A stretch of 64,000 bases of DNA from Patescibacteria group bacterium (GCA_023229665.1 JALNYW010000002.1:202512-266511), one strand, 5' to 3'; shown: positions 25,103-33,856, counted from the stretch's first letter. Notes: generated by a model from the sequence alone, not told the origin. Numbers and translations are program-made.

Positions 25103-26971
25103 ATGAAATTTTTGAAGAATAAGTGGTTTTGGATCGTGGGCGTCGGCGTACTCGTCGTCGGAGGATTCTGGTATTCATCGCGCAATGCCAACCAAGGCCC
25201 GTTTTATGAAACGCGCAAAGTCGAACGTGGTGGCGTCGTGCAAACGGTGGAAATCACCGGCGAAATCAAACCGGACGCCCGTTTGAACCTGGCCTTTAAG
25301 AGCACGGCCCCGTTGGAGCGTGTCTTTAAGAAGACGGGCAGCATCGTGAAGCGCGGAGACATTGTCGCGGAATTGGAAGCGCGCGATTTGCGTTTCGCAA
25401 TGGAACGCGCCCGCGCGTCGCTCGCGCTCGCGCAGGCGAATTTGTCCGCGCGCCTCGCCGGCGAAACCAAGGAGTCCATCGCCATCGCCCAGGCACAGGT
25501 GGACCAGGCGAAAGCGAGTTATGACAAGGCGGTGTTGGATCTCGATATCACCAAGCAATCCGTTCAGGACGAATACCGCATCGCGCAGCTCGCCTTGGAA
25601 AACGCGCGCCAAGCCAATGAAAACTCCGGCGCGACGGCCGACCAGACCGTCATTACCGCATACGCGAATTTGAAGAGTGCGCTCCAGGCTTCGCTGGGTG
25701 CCATGCGCACGGGCTTGATTGATGGCGATGAAATCGTCGGCATTGATAACAGCTCCGCCAACGATGACTACGAAAGCTTGCTCGGCCTTTACGCACGCGA
25801 ATCCATTGAACGCGCGAAGCAGGAATATCCGATCGCGAAGGCGTCAGTCGCTTCGGCGGAAAACGCGGTCTCGGCCCTTGGCCAAACTCCGGCCAATGAA
25901 GCCGTATTGAGCGCATCCGTCAGCGTGAAAGACGCGCTCGAAAAAGTGCAGTCCTATCTTGATAACGTGCAAAAGGCTTTGGCCGGCACCATTACCAACA
26001 GCTCCTTTACGGAAACCGAGCTCGCGTCCAAAAAAGCGACCATCAGCGCCGATCGCACCGCAGTCAGCTCCCAGCTTTCGGCCGTGATCGCGAGCGCCGA
26101 AGCCGCGCGTTCCTCGGGTCTTACGTCCAAGACGTCCAAGGACTCGCTTCAGATCGCATACGACACGGCGAAGGCGAATTTCGATATCGCCGAACGCAAT
26201 CTCACGAACAAGGTAAAGACGGCCGAAACCGCGGTCATGGTCCAGCGCGCCGCCCTGGCCCAGGCCCAGGCCCAGCTTGATTCGAAGAAGGCCGGTCCGC
26301 GTGAAGTGGATGTGGCCGGACTGCGCGCCCAAGTGCTGGATGCGCAGACCGCGTTCCAGCAGGCCCAGGAGCGCTTGGCCGACGTGCAAATCATCGCGCC
26401 GGTGGACGGCATCATCACCGAAATCGTCCCGAATATCGGCGAGCAGGTGACGGCGAACGTGACGGCCGTGAAGATGGTTTCCACCGAAGGCTATACCGTG
26501 GAAGCGCTTGTTCCGGAAGCGGATATCGCCAAGGTGGAAGCCAATCAGACCATCGAAATCACCTTGGACGCCTTTGGTGACGATGTGAAATTCAAGGGGA
26601 TCGTCGTTTCGGAAAATCCGGACCAGACCAAGGTGTCCGAAGCGATCTACTATAAAGTCTATGCGACGATCGAAGCGGAAGGTCGCGACATCAAGCCGGG
26701 CATGACCGCGAACCTGATCGTGAAAACGGGGGAGCGTGAAAACGTCCTCGTTGTGCCGACGCGCGCCTTGCGCGAGCGAGACGGCCAGCGCTATGTCCGC
26801 GTGCTCGAAAACAAGCAGCCGAAGGAAGTGAATGTCGAACTCGGTTTGCGCGGCGACGAAGGTCGCACCGAAGTCGTGAACGGGTTGACCGAGGGCCAGA
26901 TCGTCGTCATCAGCGAAGTTTCGGCCGACGAATTCGGCAAGCTCGAAGCGGACGCCAAGGCCGGCAACTAA
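25103..26971 (+). CDS. HlyD/MacA-type periplasmic adaptor of an ABC exporter
   Basis: The 622-residue protein has an N-terminal transmembrane anchor (about 7-25), then VQTVEITGEIKPDARLNLAFK, half of the lipoyl-like domain. A very long coiled-coil hairpin (about 95-430) follows, then VQIIAPVDGIITEIVPNIGEQV, the second lipoyl half, and the beta-barrel. MacA is about 370 residues, so the coiled coil here is unusually long. Upstream, a CCGGA/TCCGG hairpin at 25069-25085 has AAGGAGGAT in its loop, 20 or more bases before the ATG. The ATPase and permeases follow. Confidence 0.85.
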   Translation: MKFLKNKWFWIVGVGVLVVGGFWYSSRNANQGPFYETRKVERGGVVQTVEITGEIKPDARLNLAFKSTAPLERVFKKTGSIVKRGDIVAELEARDLRFAMERARASLALAQANLSARLAGETKESIAIAQAQVDQAKASYDKAVLDLDITKQSVQDEYRIAQLALENARQANENSGATADQTVITAYANLKSALQASLGAMRTGLIDGDEIVGIDNSSANDDYESLLGLYARESIERAKQEYPIAKASVASAENAVSALGQTPANEAVLSASVSVKDALEKVQSYLDNVQKALAGTITNSSFTETELASKKATISADRTAVSSQLSAVIASAEAARSSGLTSKTSKDSLQIAYDTAKANFDIAERNLTNKVKTAETAVMVQRAALAQAQAQLDSKKAGPREVDVAGLRAQVLDAQTAFQQAQERLADVQIIAPVDGIITEIVPNIGEQVTANVTAVKMVSTEGYTVEALVPEADIAKVEANQTIEITLDAFGDDVKFKGIVVSENPDQTKVSEAIYYKVYATIEAEGRDIKPGMTANLIVKTGERENVLVVPTRALRERDGQRYVRVLENKQPKEVNVELGLRGDEGRTEVVNGLTEGQIVVISEVSADEFGKLEADAKAGN

Positions 26972-26981
26972 TCGGACGCGT

Positions 26982-27719
26982 ATGTCCAAAATTGAACCCG
27001 TCATCCGCATACAGGGCCTGAAAAAGGCCTACTTCAACGACGATGTGCCGACCCATGTTTTACACGGGATCGATTTCGAAATTCCGAAGGGACAATTCGT
27101 CGCCATCATGGGACCGTCCGGTTCGGGCAAGTCCACCATGATGCAAATCCTGGGATTCCTCGACACGCTGACCGATGGGAAATACCTGTTCGAGGGCCGT
27201 GACGTTTCCAAACTTACGGACGACGAGCTCGCGACCTTGCGCGGGGAAAAAGTCGGCTTCATTTTCCAGTCGTTCAACTTGCTGCCGAAAACGTCGGTGC
27301 TGGAAAATGTAAAATTACCGCTCTTGTACTCCGACGTCCCGTTGCGCGAGCGCGACAAGATGGCCATGGAAGCGATCGACATCGTCGGTTTGGGCCACCG
27401 CGTGAACAATCTTTCCAACCAATTGTCCGGCGGTGAGCGCCAGCGCGTGGCCATCGCGCGCGCCTTGGTCCGCAAACCGTCCGTGATTTTCGCCGACGAA
27501 CCGACGGGCAACCTCGATTCCAAAAACGGCCAGGCGGTCATGGACACCTTGCTCGAACTGAACCTGAAAAAGGGCCACACCATCATTCTCGTGACGCACG
27601 AAACCGATACGGCCGCCTACGCCGAGCGCATTATCACCTTGCGCGACGGGTTGCTGGTCGGCGACCGACGCACCGACGGCGAACGCCACAAGCTTGGCGA
27701 AAAAGAGCTCCGCAAATAA
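26982..27719 (+). CDS. ABC transporter ATP-binding protein (MacB/LolD type)
   Basis: The 245-residue ATPase has GPSGSGKST (Walker A), LSGGERQRVAIARALV (signature) and VIFADEPTGNLDS (Walker B with the D-loop), plus the His-switch VTHE. It powers the two FtsX/MacB-type permeases that follow. It starts ten bases after the adaptor gene, and the next gene begins two bases after its stop. Confidence 0.93.
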   Translation: MSKIEPVIRIQGLKKAYFNDDVPTHVLHGIDFEIPKGQFVAIMGPSGSGKSTMMQILGFLDTLTDGKYLFEGRDVSKLTDDELATLRGEKVGFIFQSFNLLPKTSVLENVKLPLLYSDVPLRERDKMAMEAIDIVGLGHRVNNLSNQLSGGERQRVAIARALVRKPSVIFADEPTGNLDSKNGQAVMDTLLELNLKKGHTIILVTHETDTAAYAERIITLRDGLLVGDRRTDGERHKLGEKELRK

Positions 27720-27721
27720 CC

Positions 27722-28939
27722 ATGCATACCCGCGACTTGATCAAGTCCGCGTTGGACAGCCTCGGCCGCACCAAGGGCCGCACCGCGCTGACCATGCTCG
27801 GAATTGTTATCGGGATCACCTCGGTGATCCTGGTCTTGTCGATCGCGGAAGCGGCCGAGCGGTATATCGTGAGCACGGTAAACTCGTTCGGTTCCGGTCT
27901 GATTATCGTCGCCAATGGCCCGCCGAGCGCCGGCGCTTTCGGCTCAGCTTTTGCCGAAGAAGTGCTTACCTATGACGACGTTCGCGCGTTGAAATCAAAA
28001 TCCTGGATGGACGTCGGTATCGCCAGTATCGAACAAATGGATGAGATTTCCGCCAATGGGGTGGAGCGCGAGGGCAAAGTGACCGGCACCATGCCTGACG
28101 AAATTAAGTTTTACGATATCAAACCAGCAGAGGGTCTCTTTCTTTCGGATGAAGATGTCGAGTCCCGTTCGAAAGTTACGGTCCTTGGCCATGAAGTGGC
28201 GCGTGAATTGTTCGGTGACTCCGATGCGGTCGGGCGTACCGTCAAAATCGCACGCCAGAACTTCCGCGTGATCGGCGTGATGGAGCAAGTCGGTACGCGC
28301 GGTTTCGATAACGTCGACAAGAATATTTATATCCCGGTGACCGCCGCCTCCGACCTCTACAATCTCAAATTCGTTCAAGCACTGGTCCTACGAACCAAGC
28401 TCGCTTCGATTACCGACGGCATGCGCCGCATCCAGGACGTCTTGCGCGACCGCCACAATATCGACTTCGGCGAAGAGGATGACTTCAATGTGTTGACGCA
28501 GGAAGAATTGGTGAAGTCCGTCACCCAGATCACCGACATCCTCGGTCTCTTGCTGTCTTCGATCGCTGCCATCTCACTCGTGGTCGGCGGAATCGGCATC
28601 ATGAATATCATGTACGTCTCGGTGACCGAACGTACGCGTGAAATCGGCCTACGCAAATCACTCGGCGCGCGCAGCCGCGATGTTTTAACCCAGTTCTTGA
28701 TCGAAGCCATCGTGCTTACTGGAGCCGGCGGCGCGATTGGCGTCGGTCTTGGCATCTTCTTTTCATTCCTCGCGATCGTGGCCATCTCAAGTTTCCAGTC
28801 TGGCTGGACGTTCTCGGTCTCCACGACGGGTATTATGCTCGGCTTTGGCGTGTCCGCGACCATCGGCGTGGTGTTTGGATATGCTCCGGCCCGCAAAGCA
28901 TCGCAATTGAATCCGATTGAGGCTTTGCGCAAAGAATAA
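27722..28939 (+). CDS. ABC transporter permease (MacB/FtsX family)
   Basis: The 405-residue permease has an N-terminal transmembrane helix preceded by KGRTALTMLGIVIGITSVI. A periplasmic MacB core domain follows (about 50-270), then three C-terminal helices with VVGGIGIMNIMYVSVTERT. It probably moves peptides, lipids or other envelope substrates by mechanotransmission with the adaptor. It is paralogous to the next gene, and the two could form a heterodimer. Confidence 0.9.
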   Translation: MHTRDLIKSALDSLGRTKGRTALTMLGIVIGITSVILVLSIAEAAERYIVSTVNSFGSGLIIVANGPPSAGAFGSAFAEEVLTYDDVRALKSKSWMDVGIASIEQMDEISANGVEREGKVTGTMPDEIKFYDIKPAEGLFLSDEDVESRSKVTVLGHEVARELFGDSDAVGRTVKIARQNFRVIGVMEQVGTRGFDNVDKNIYIPVTAASDLYNLKFVQALVLRTKLASITDGMRRIQDVLRDRHNIDFGEEDDFNVLTQEELVKSVTQITDILGLLLSSIAAISLVVGGIGIMNIMYVSVTERTREIGLRKSLGARSRDVLTQFLIEAIVLTGAGGAIGVGLGIFFSFLAIVAISSFQSGWTFSVSTTGIMLGFGVSATIGVVFGYAPARKASQLNPIEALRKE

Positions 28940-28941
28940 GT

Positions 28942-30177
28942 ATGAAAATCCGCGATCTCGTCACGATTTCAATGGGAAGCCTGGTCCGTAATAAGGCCCG
29001 CGCGATTTTGACCATGCTTGGAATTGTCATCGGTATCGCCTCGGTGATTTTGATGTTGTCCGTCGGCAAGGCGGCTGAGAATTTCTTGCTGTCACAGGTC
29101 GCGTCCTTCGGTTCGGATGTGATCAATATCGCGCCGGGTAGCGGCGAAGTAAAAAGCGGCGCCCCGAACCCGCAGACCAAACAGACGCTCACCCTGAAAG
29201 ATTATCGTGAGTTGAAGCGCCAACCCTGGGTCGAAGCCGTGAATGCGAACGTAATCAGCGCGGGCCCCGTGACTTACGGCGCGGAAACCATGAACGCGAA
29301 CATCTACGGTTCGACCGAAGGGGAGATTGAGGTGTTTTCCACCTCCATTGTTCGTGAAGGCCGTTTCCTGTTGAGCGACGATGTGGATGGCCGCACCAAG
29401 GTCGCGGTCTTGGGCGATAAGGTCGCGCATGAACTCTTCGGCGATGCCTCGCCGGTCGGCAAACAAATCAAAATCAAGCGCCAGAACTTCCGCGTGATCG
29501 GCGTAATGGAAAAAGGCGGCACGCGTTTTTTCACCAAACTGGATGAAATTGTGTATATCCCGCTTACGGCGGCGATGGATTTATATAATAAGGAACGCCT
29601 GAATTATCTGGCGATGATCCCGCGCGATATCTCGCCCAACCAGGCGAAAGAAGAAGTCCGTTACTTGTTCCGTGATTTACATGACCTCGATAACCCGAAT
29701 GGTGATCTTGCGAAAGATGATTTCCGCGTGCTGACGCAAGATGACGCGCAACAGAATGCCGGCACCATCGGTCAGGTGTTATCGATTCTGCTCGGCTCCA
29801 TCGCCGCGATTTCGCTCGTGGTGGGCGGCATTGGCATCATGAACATCATGTACGTGACCGTGACGGAGCGTACGTCAGAAATCGGCCTGCGCAAGGCGCT
29901 CGGCGCGAAACAGGGTGACGTGCTCGGCCAATTCCTGGCCGAAGCGATTGCCGTGACTTCGGTCGGCGGCGTGGTCGGCATCATTTTTGGCGTGATTTTG
30001 TCCTGGCTGACCATTCAGATTTTGAATTCTTTCCAACCGGGTTGGTCCTTCATGGTGTCTGTGGATGCGGTGGTGCTGGCCTTCGGCGTTTCGGCGGCCA
30101 TCGGTATTGTCTTCGGATTCAATCCAGCTCGCCGAGCATCCAGATTGAGTCCGATCGAGGCGCTTCGGTACGAGTAA
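28942..30177 (+). CDS. ABC transporter permease (MacB/FtsX family), second copy
   Basis: The 411-residue product has the same architecture as its upstream paralogue: KARAILTMLGIVIGIASVI at the first helix and VVGGIGIMNIMYVTVTERTSEIGLRK ahead of the last helices. The pair probably arose by tandem duplication. It is the last gene of the adaptor-ATPase-permease-permease operon. No terminator is seen before the next promoter, which starts three bases after the stop. Confidence 0.9.
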   Translation: MKIRDLVTISMGSLVRNKARAILTMLGIVIGIASVILMLSVGKAAENFLLSQVASFGSDVINIAPGSGEVKSGAPNPQTKQTLTLKDYRELKRQPWVEAVNANVISAGPVTYGAETMNANIYGSTEGEIEVFSTSIVREGRFLLSDDVDGRTKVAVLGDKVAHELFGDASPVGKQIKIKRQNFRVIGVMEKGGTRFFTKLDEIVYIPLTAAMDLYNKERLNYLAMIPRDISPNQAKEEVRYLFRDLHDLDNPNGDLAKDDFRVLTQDDAQQNAGTIGQVLSILLGSIAAISLVVGGIGIMNIMYVTVTERTSEIGLRKALGAKQGDVLGQFLAEAIAVTSVGGVVGIIFGVILSWLTIQILNSFQPGWSFMVSVDAVVLAFGVSAAIGIVFGFNPARRASRLSPIEALRYE

Positions 30178-30180
30178 GGG

Positions 30181-30209
30181 TTGACCTGGCCGGCAGTATG
30201 GGATAAGCC
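30181..30209 (+). promoter_or_regulatory. Promoter of the single-gene unit at 30228
   Basis: TTGACC (30181-30186), 17 bases, then TAAGCC (30204-30209). A GGAGGT ribosome site follows at 30217-30222. Confidence 0.65.
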
Positions 30210-30227
30210 GTGGCCCGGAGGTACCTC

Positions 30228-30731
30228 ATGAGTTTTCGTCCGTATCTTTCGAAGCTTGACGCGGTCTTGAAAGACTACCATTCGATCATCGACGCCGAAC
30301 GGCCGCATTTCGAGGGCATCAATTCCTATGCGCCCACGACCCTCGAGAATGGCGAGCTCTTCCAGAGCCAGCTATTCCCGGTGAGCCAAACCGAGCTCGA
30401 GACTCGGCTCGTCTTGCTCCGTCCCGAAGTCGAGCCGGGCTTGAGCCTCACGCTCCGCTTCTTCAGTCACAAGGACGGCGAGAGGATCGAACGCGGATCC
30501 GTCGCGGTGGCCGCGTGTGCCAGCGTCGTGGAAAACCGCGTTCGCATGGACTGGGATATCGTGGCGAAGCGCGCGCCGCCCGCCAAGTTGCCGCGCGGGG
30601 CCGAACGCCTCACGGGCCGGTTGCGCGCCCAGATGCGCAGCCAGGAGCTGTTGAATTACGAAGCGAAGCGCAGGCAGCTCGTCAGCATCATCTATCACTA
30701 CGCCCTGCGGGGATCTTCCTCGCTCGACTAA
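30228..30731 (+). CDS. Protein of unknown function (SD-led single-gene unit)
   Basis: The ATG at 30228 is set by GGAGGT five bases upstream. The soluble 167-residue product starts SFRPYLSKLDAVLKDYHSIIDAE. It is mixed alpha/beta in its first 110 residues and ends in a basic helical part with LRAQMRSQELLNYEAKRRQ. I do not recognise a family. Codons end in C/G. Promoter and terminator are private, and it is the first of four similar units within 3 kb. Confidence 0.65.
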   Translation: MSFRPYLSKLDAVLKDYHSIIDAERPHFEGINSYAPTTLENGELFQSQLFPVSQTELETRLVLLRPEVEPGLSLTLRFFSHKDGERIERGSVAVAACASVVENRVRMDWDIVAKRAPPAKLPRGAERLTGRLRAQMRSQELLNYEAKRRQLVSIIYHYALRGSSSLD

Positions 30732-30735
30732 TGCG

Positions 30736-30762
30736 CCGCTGGTACACTCCAGCGGTCTTTTT
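30736..30762 (+). terminator. Intrinsic terminator whose loop holds a -10 element
   Basis: CCGCTGG (30736-30742) pairs with CCAGCGG (30749-30755), followed by TCTTTTT. The six-base loop is TACACT, a good -10 hexamer 14 bases before the ATG at 30763. One sequence may therefore stop one gene and start the next. Confidence 0.75.
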
Positions 30763-31269
30763 ATGTCCGGATTTCTTTGGTTGGTCGGCGTGCTCCTGGC
30801 GCTCTTCTTGTTTGCCCGCTGGTTTGGCGGGATGGGGATCGGCGCGCCCTGGCTCCCGGTGCGCAAGCAGGATATGGAGGCCGCCTTTAAGCTCGTATCC
30901 GTCGGCGCGCAAGACGTGGTGGTGGATTTGGGTTCGGGTGATGGCCGACTCTTGGCCGAATCCGCGAAACGGGGCGCGCGGGCGATCGGTTATGAATTGA
31001 ATCCGTTCATGGTGTGGGTTTCGCGCGCGCGTCTCAAAAAGTACAGCCGTCGCGCAGAGGTCTATCGCCGGAATTTATTGGAAGCCGATCTCAAAGAGGT
31101 CACGGTGGTATTCGTGTTCGGAATGGAGTGGATCATGCCGCTCATCTCCGAAAAATTGAAACGCGAGGCCAAGCGCGATGTGCGCATCGTGTCGTTCGCA
31201 TTCGCGCTGCCCGGGTTAGTCGAGGAAAAGAAAGAGGGGATTGCCCGGCTCTACCGTTTGCCGGATTGA
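30763..31269 (+). CDS. Membrane-anchored class I SAM-dependent methyltransferase
   Basis: The 168-residue protein begins with a transmembrane helix (SGFLWLVGVLLALFLFARWF). A Rossmann methyltransferase core follows with VVVDLGSGDGRLLAE (motif I) and IGYELNPFMVW (motif II). The substrate is unknown. The start follows the preceding terminator by only a few bases and has no Shine-Dalgarno, so it belongs to the host-style genes although it is surrounded by SD-led units. Its TGA lies within the next promoter. Confidence 0.8.
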   Translation: MSGFLWLVGVLLALFLFARWFGGMGIGAPWLPVRKQDMEAAFKLVSVGAQDVVVDLGSGDGRLLAESAKRGARAIGYELNPFMVWVSRARLKKYSRRAEVYRRNLLEADLKEVTVVFVFGMEWIMPLISEKLKREAKRDVRIVSFAFALPGLVEEKKEGIARLYRLPD

Positions 31270-31294
31270 CATCCCCCTTCGATCTTCTTAGGAT
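31266..31294 (+). promoter_or_regulatory. Promoter of the unit at 31335, -35 overlapping the upstream stop codon
   Basis: TTGACA (31266-31271) contains the methyltransferase stop codon TGA. After 17 bases comes TAGGAT (31289-31294). The Shine-Dalgarno AGGGAGGA is at 31323-31330. Confidence 0.8.
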
Positions 31295-31334
31295 CGGCCC
31301 GCCAGAAGGTAGATGTTTTTTTAGGGAGGATTCC

Positions 31335-31892
31335 ATGGGGCGTGACAAAAAGTCGAAGATCGAAAAGCTGATCAAGAAACAGAAGGTGCCGCGTACCTTC
31401 CATCCCGCCATCCGCCTGCTCGAAAAAGCGGACCGCGAGCTCTTTCCCATCATGGCGCTCGCCGCCGAGCTGGGCATCTCCTTCGTGGACACGACGCGCA
31501 GCGACGGGCATTTCCAGGCCTCGGCCTTGCATCTGCCCGGAGAAGCGCGCGCCATCAACATCTTCGCCGAGCTGGAGCGCATGGGCCATCGCGACGACGT
31601 GCGCTTCGGCGTGAGCCTCATCTACTACCAGACGGTGGGACATCGGCGGGCGATCGCGGACATCACGCTCTCGCGCCTCTTCTCCGAAGGGGAATGGGTG
31701 CTCGAGTGCGTGCTGCGCGACGGGTTCAAGCGCCCGGAGGCCGATGTCAGCCACTCGGCGCGCCGCCTCGGGGGGAGCTTCTCCGAGAAGCGATCTTTTG
31801 GCCTGACCGCCGGCGTCGCCAAGGTCGCCGTGAAGATGCTCCGGGACTACCGCAAGTTCGTCCTGATTCCGCGTCAGATGCGCTCAACCTGA
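31335..31892 (+). CDS. Protein of unknown function (SD-led single-gene unit)
   Basis: The 185-residue product has a strongly basic N-terminus (GRDKKSKIEKLIKKQKVPRT) and a globular middle. It ends in a basic helix, KVAVKMLRDYRKF. It has no signal peptide or membrane segment. AGGGAGGA is well placed before the ATG. The basic ends would suit nucleic-acid binding, but no family was recognised. Confidence 0.65.
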   Translation: MGRDKKSKIEKLIKKQKVPRTFHPAIRLLEKADRELFPIMALAAELGISFVDTTRSDGHFQASALHLPGEARAINIFAELERMGHRDDVRFGVSLIYYQTVGHRRAIADITLSRLFSEGEWVLECVLRDGFKRPEADVSHSARRLGGSFSEKRSFGLTAGVAKVAVKMLRDYRKFVLIPRQMRST

Positions 31893-31906
31893 GCGCGTTT
31901 TTTATT
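31880..31906 (+). terminator. Intrinsic terminator of the unit at 31335
   Basis: GCGCTC (31880-31885) pairs with GAGCGC (31891-31896), followed by GTTTTTTATT. The stop codon lies in the hairpin. Confidence 0.8.
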
Positions 31907-31923
31907 CCCGTCGGTTTTGACCC

Positions 31924-31952
31924 TTGACAAGATCGCCGTATTCGGATTGAAT
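31924..31952 (+). promoter_or_regulatory. Promoter of the unit at 31999
   Basis: TTGACA (31924-31929), 17 bases, then TTGAAT (31947-31952). CGGAGGT precedes the ATG. Confidence 0.7.
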
Positions 31953-31998
31953 GGCACCCCGTTCTCATTTTACGGTGTTTGGACAATTCGGAGGTTAC

Positions 31999-32493
31999 AT
32001 GAAGCTGATCGACCCGTTCCTTCAGATGGCGAATGCAGTCGGACTTCAGAACGCGGCGCCCTACGATCCCGTCGCGCCGACCTTCGTGTCGCATGCGGGC
32101 AACTACGCGCTCTACATCGGCAGCATGCCGGGGATCGGTGAGTTCGACTCGATGGACGCGCGCGTGTCCATCGGGTTCGGCCTCGACCGTTCCGGTTCGC
32201 CCGACGATCTGGGCAACCTGATGATGATCTTCGACCCTTCGATGGGGGTCTGGCGGCTGGAGTTCGAGCTCAAGGGCGACGATCCGCCGCCTCCGCTCGC
32301 GGCCCTCGCCGCGCGCTACGGACTCAAGAACCCGGAAGAGGCCGTCACCCTGGTGGGCGAGGACCAGCCCGCCGAGGTCGCGCGGGCGATGGTCGACTTC
32401 ATCGCCGCCGAGCTCGAGCGGCTGAGGAGCCGGTCGATCCCCAGCAAGATCCCCGTGGGCGACTACATCGCCAGCGGACGAATGCGAACCTGA
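31999..32493 (+). CDS. Protein of unknown function (SD-led single-gene unit)
   Basis: The ATG at 31999 follows GGAGGT by four bases. The 164-residue acidic product starts KLIDPFLQMANAVGLQNAAP. It contains strand-like segments (NLMMIFDPSMGVWRLEFELK) and a helical C-terminus (AEVARAMVDFIAAELERLRS). It has no signal peptide. No family was recognised. Private promoter and terminator, and C/G-ending codons. Confidence 0.65.
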   Translation: MKLIDPFLQMANAVGLQNAAPYDPVAPTFVSHAGNYALYIGSMPGIGEFDSMDARVSIGFGLDRSGSPDDLGNLMMIFDPSMGVWRLEFELKGDDPPPPLAALAARYGLKNPEEAVTLVGEDQPAEVARAMVDFIAAELERLRSRSIPSKIPVGDYIASGRMRT

Positions 32494-32519
32494 CCCCGAT
32501 CTTTCGGGGTCTTTTTTAT
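32493..32519 (+). terminator. Intrinsic terminator of the unit at 31999
   Basis: ACCCCGA (32493-32499) pairs with TCGGGGT (32504-32510) across a TCTT loop, followed by CTTTTTTATT. Confidence 0.85.
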
Positions 32520-32533
32520 TCGATGGATGAGGA

Positions 32534-32562
32534 TTGACCAGGGCTGGGGTTTGTGATACGTC
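32534..32562 (+). promoter_or_regulatory. Promoter of the unit at 32604
   Basis: TTGACC (32534-32539), 17 bases, then TACGTC (32557-32562) preceded by TGA as extended element. GAGGAGGT follows before the ATG. Confidence 0.65.
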
Positions 32563-32603
32563 ATGTACGCACTCGTAAGGGCCGCAAGGCCGAGGAGGTT
32601 CAG

Positions 32604-33116
32604 ATGGAGCAGTCGAAGGTCAATGCAGCACAGAAGCTGATGGAGCACGCGTTCTACGGGCTCGTGGTCCCGGCGCTCCTGGAGGCCGAGGTCGATCTCT
32701 TCGCGGATCCCGAGATCAGCAAGAAGATGATCACGTGCCTCGAGGACCGGCGCGTCACGGTCGTCGAGCTGGAGCCGAAGCACGAGCACGCGTTCAAGGT
32801 CGAGGCCGTGATCGCGGCGCACGAAGACCTCGTGGATCCGAAGAGCGCGCAGCTCAACGTGATCTGCGCGCTCGCCCGGATGGAGCTTCCGCCGTCGGTG
32901 CTCCTCGCCTGCCGCGCCGACGCGGAGGGGCTCCACTGGAGCGTCAGCGCCGCCGGCACGCTCGCGCTGCCGGTCGGTCATCCGCTGGCCGAGCTTGCGC
33001 ACGGCGCGGCGCACCTCGATCTCCCGCGCCACACGATGATGCGCAACCTCGACCCGCGCGAGGCGTTCCAGGCCGTCCGCAAGATCGGGCGCATCTGGCA
33101 CGTCAACGGCCTCTGA
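32604..33116 (+). CDS. Protein of unknown function (SD-led single-gene unit)
   Basis: The ATG at 32604 has GAGGAGGT upstream. The 170-residue soluble product starts EQSKVNAAQKLMEHAFYGLV. It has a central strand-rich part (RRVTVVELEPKHEHAFKVEAV) and a helical end. It has no membrane segment, and no family was recognised. It directly precedes the CIRCE-controlled hrcA operon but is insulated from it by its terminator. Confidence 0.65.
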   Translation: MEQSKVNAAQKLMEHAFYGLVVPALLEAEVDLFADPEISKKMITCLEDRRVTVVELEPKHEHAFKVEAVIAAHEDLVDPKSAQLNVICALARMELPPSVLLACRADAEGLHWSVSAAGTLALPVGHPLAELAHGAAHLDLPRHTMMRNLDPREAFQAVRKIGRIWHVNGL

Positions 33117-33138
33117 CCCCCCAAGGGGTCTTTTTTAT
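33115..33138 (+). terminator. Intrinsic terminator of the unit at 32604
   Basis: GACCCC (33115-33120) pairs with GGGGTC (33125-33130) across CCAA, followed by TTTTTTATT. Confidence 0.85.
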
Positions 33139-33145
33139 TACGTTC

Positions 33146-33179
33146 TTGACCGTTAGCAGTCTCTGTTTTAGACTGCCAA
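33146..33179 (+). promoter_or_regulatory. Heat-shock promoter with CIRCE-like operator upstream of hrcA
   Basis: TTGACC (33146-33151), 17 bases, then TAGACT (33169-33174) lies seven bases before the hrcA ATG. TTAGCAGTC (33153-33161), nine bases, then GACTGCCAA (33171-33179) has the spacing of the CIRCE operator bound by HrcA (consensus TTAGCACTC-N9-GAGTGCTAA), with several changed bases. HrcA binding here would block polymerase. Confidence 0.85.
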
Positions 33180-33181
33180 TT

Positions 33182-33853
33182 ATGGACGAACGACTCAATA
33201 ATTTACTGCGCCTCGTGGTCGAGGAGTACGTGGCCACGTCCGAACCGGTGAGCTCCCAGGCCCTGGTGGACCGGCATGATCTCGACGTGAGCCCGGCCAC
33301 CATCCGCAACTGGTTCGCGGAGCTCGACGAGCTCGGACTTACGGCCCAGCCGCATACGTCCGGCGGCCGCATCCCGACTGAAGAAGGTTTTAAGCACTAC
33401 GTATCAACCCACGTCATGCCGCGCCCCGCGGGCAAACGCGTACGCGAGCGCCTCGAAGACGCGGCGCAGGCCGAACGCGGACAGCGCATCAAGGCCTTGG
33501 CGCGCGAGCTGTCGGAATTGTCCGGCCTCGCCGCCGTCGCCATGCCGAATGAAACCGATTCCTATTGCATGGGGCTTTCACAGCTCTTCGGGCAATCGGA
33601 ATTCCGCGACTGGCAGCAGGTCGTCAGCATGACGGCGCTCCTCGACCATCTCGACCAGACGCTCAGCCGTTTGCGCCGCCATGGCATCAGCGCGCCGCAG
33701 ATTTTCCTCGGTAAGGATTCGCCCTTCGGTCCGGGCAGCGGCACGGTTATTGCCCAGACGCCCTATGGCCTGGTCGGGATCGTCGGCCCCTTGCGCATGG
33801 ATTATCAAAGCGCGCTCTCAAATCTTTTGTCCGCTCTCGAAGCTCTTGAATAA
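33182..33853 (+). CDS. hrcA: Heat-inducible transcription repressor HrcA (short form)
   Basis: The ATG at 33182 follows the promoter directly (leaderless). The 223-residue protein has the HrcA winged helix: LLRLVVEEYVATSEPVSSQALV, then VSPATIRNWFAELDELGL and PHTSGGRIPTEEGFKHYV. The second domain is shorter than in typical HrcA (about 340 residues), so the GAF-like and dimerisation parts are reduced. It should repress its own operon and groES-groEL through CIRCE. grpE follows after three bases. Confidence 0.9.
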   Translation: MDERLNNLLRLVVEEYVATSEPVSSQALVDRHDLDVSPATIRNWFAELDELGLTAQPHTSGGRIPTEEGFKHYVSTHVMPRPAGKRVRERLEDAAQAERGQRIKALARELSELSGLAAVAMPNETDSYCMGLSQLFGQSEFRDWQQVVSMTALLDHLDQTLSRLRRHGISAPQIFLGKDSPFGPGSGTVIAQTPYGLVGIVGPLRMDYQSALSNLLSALEALE

Positions 33854-33856
33854 ATT

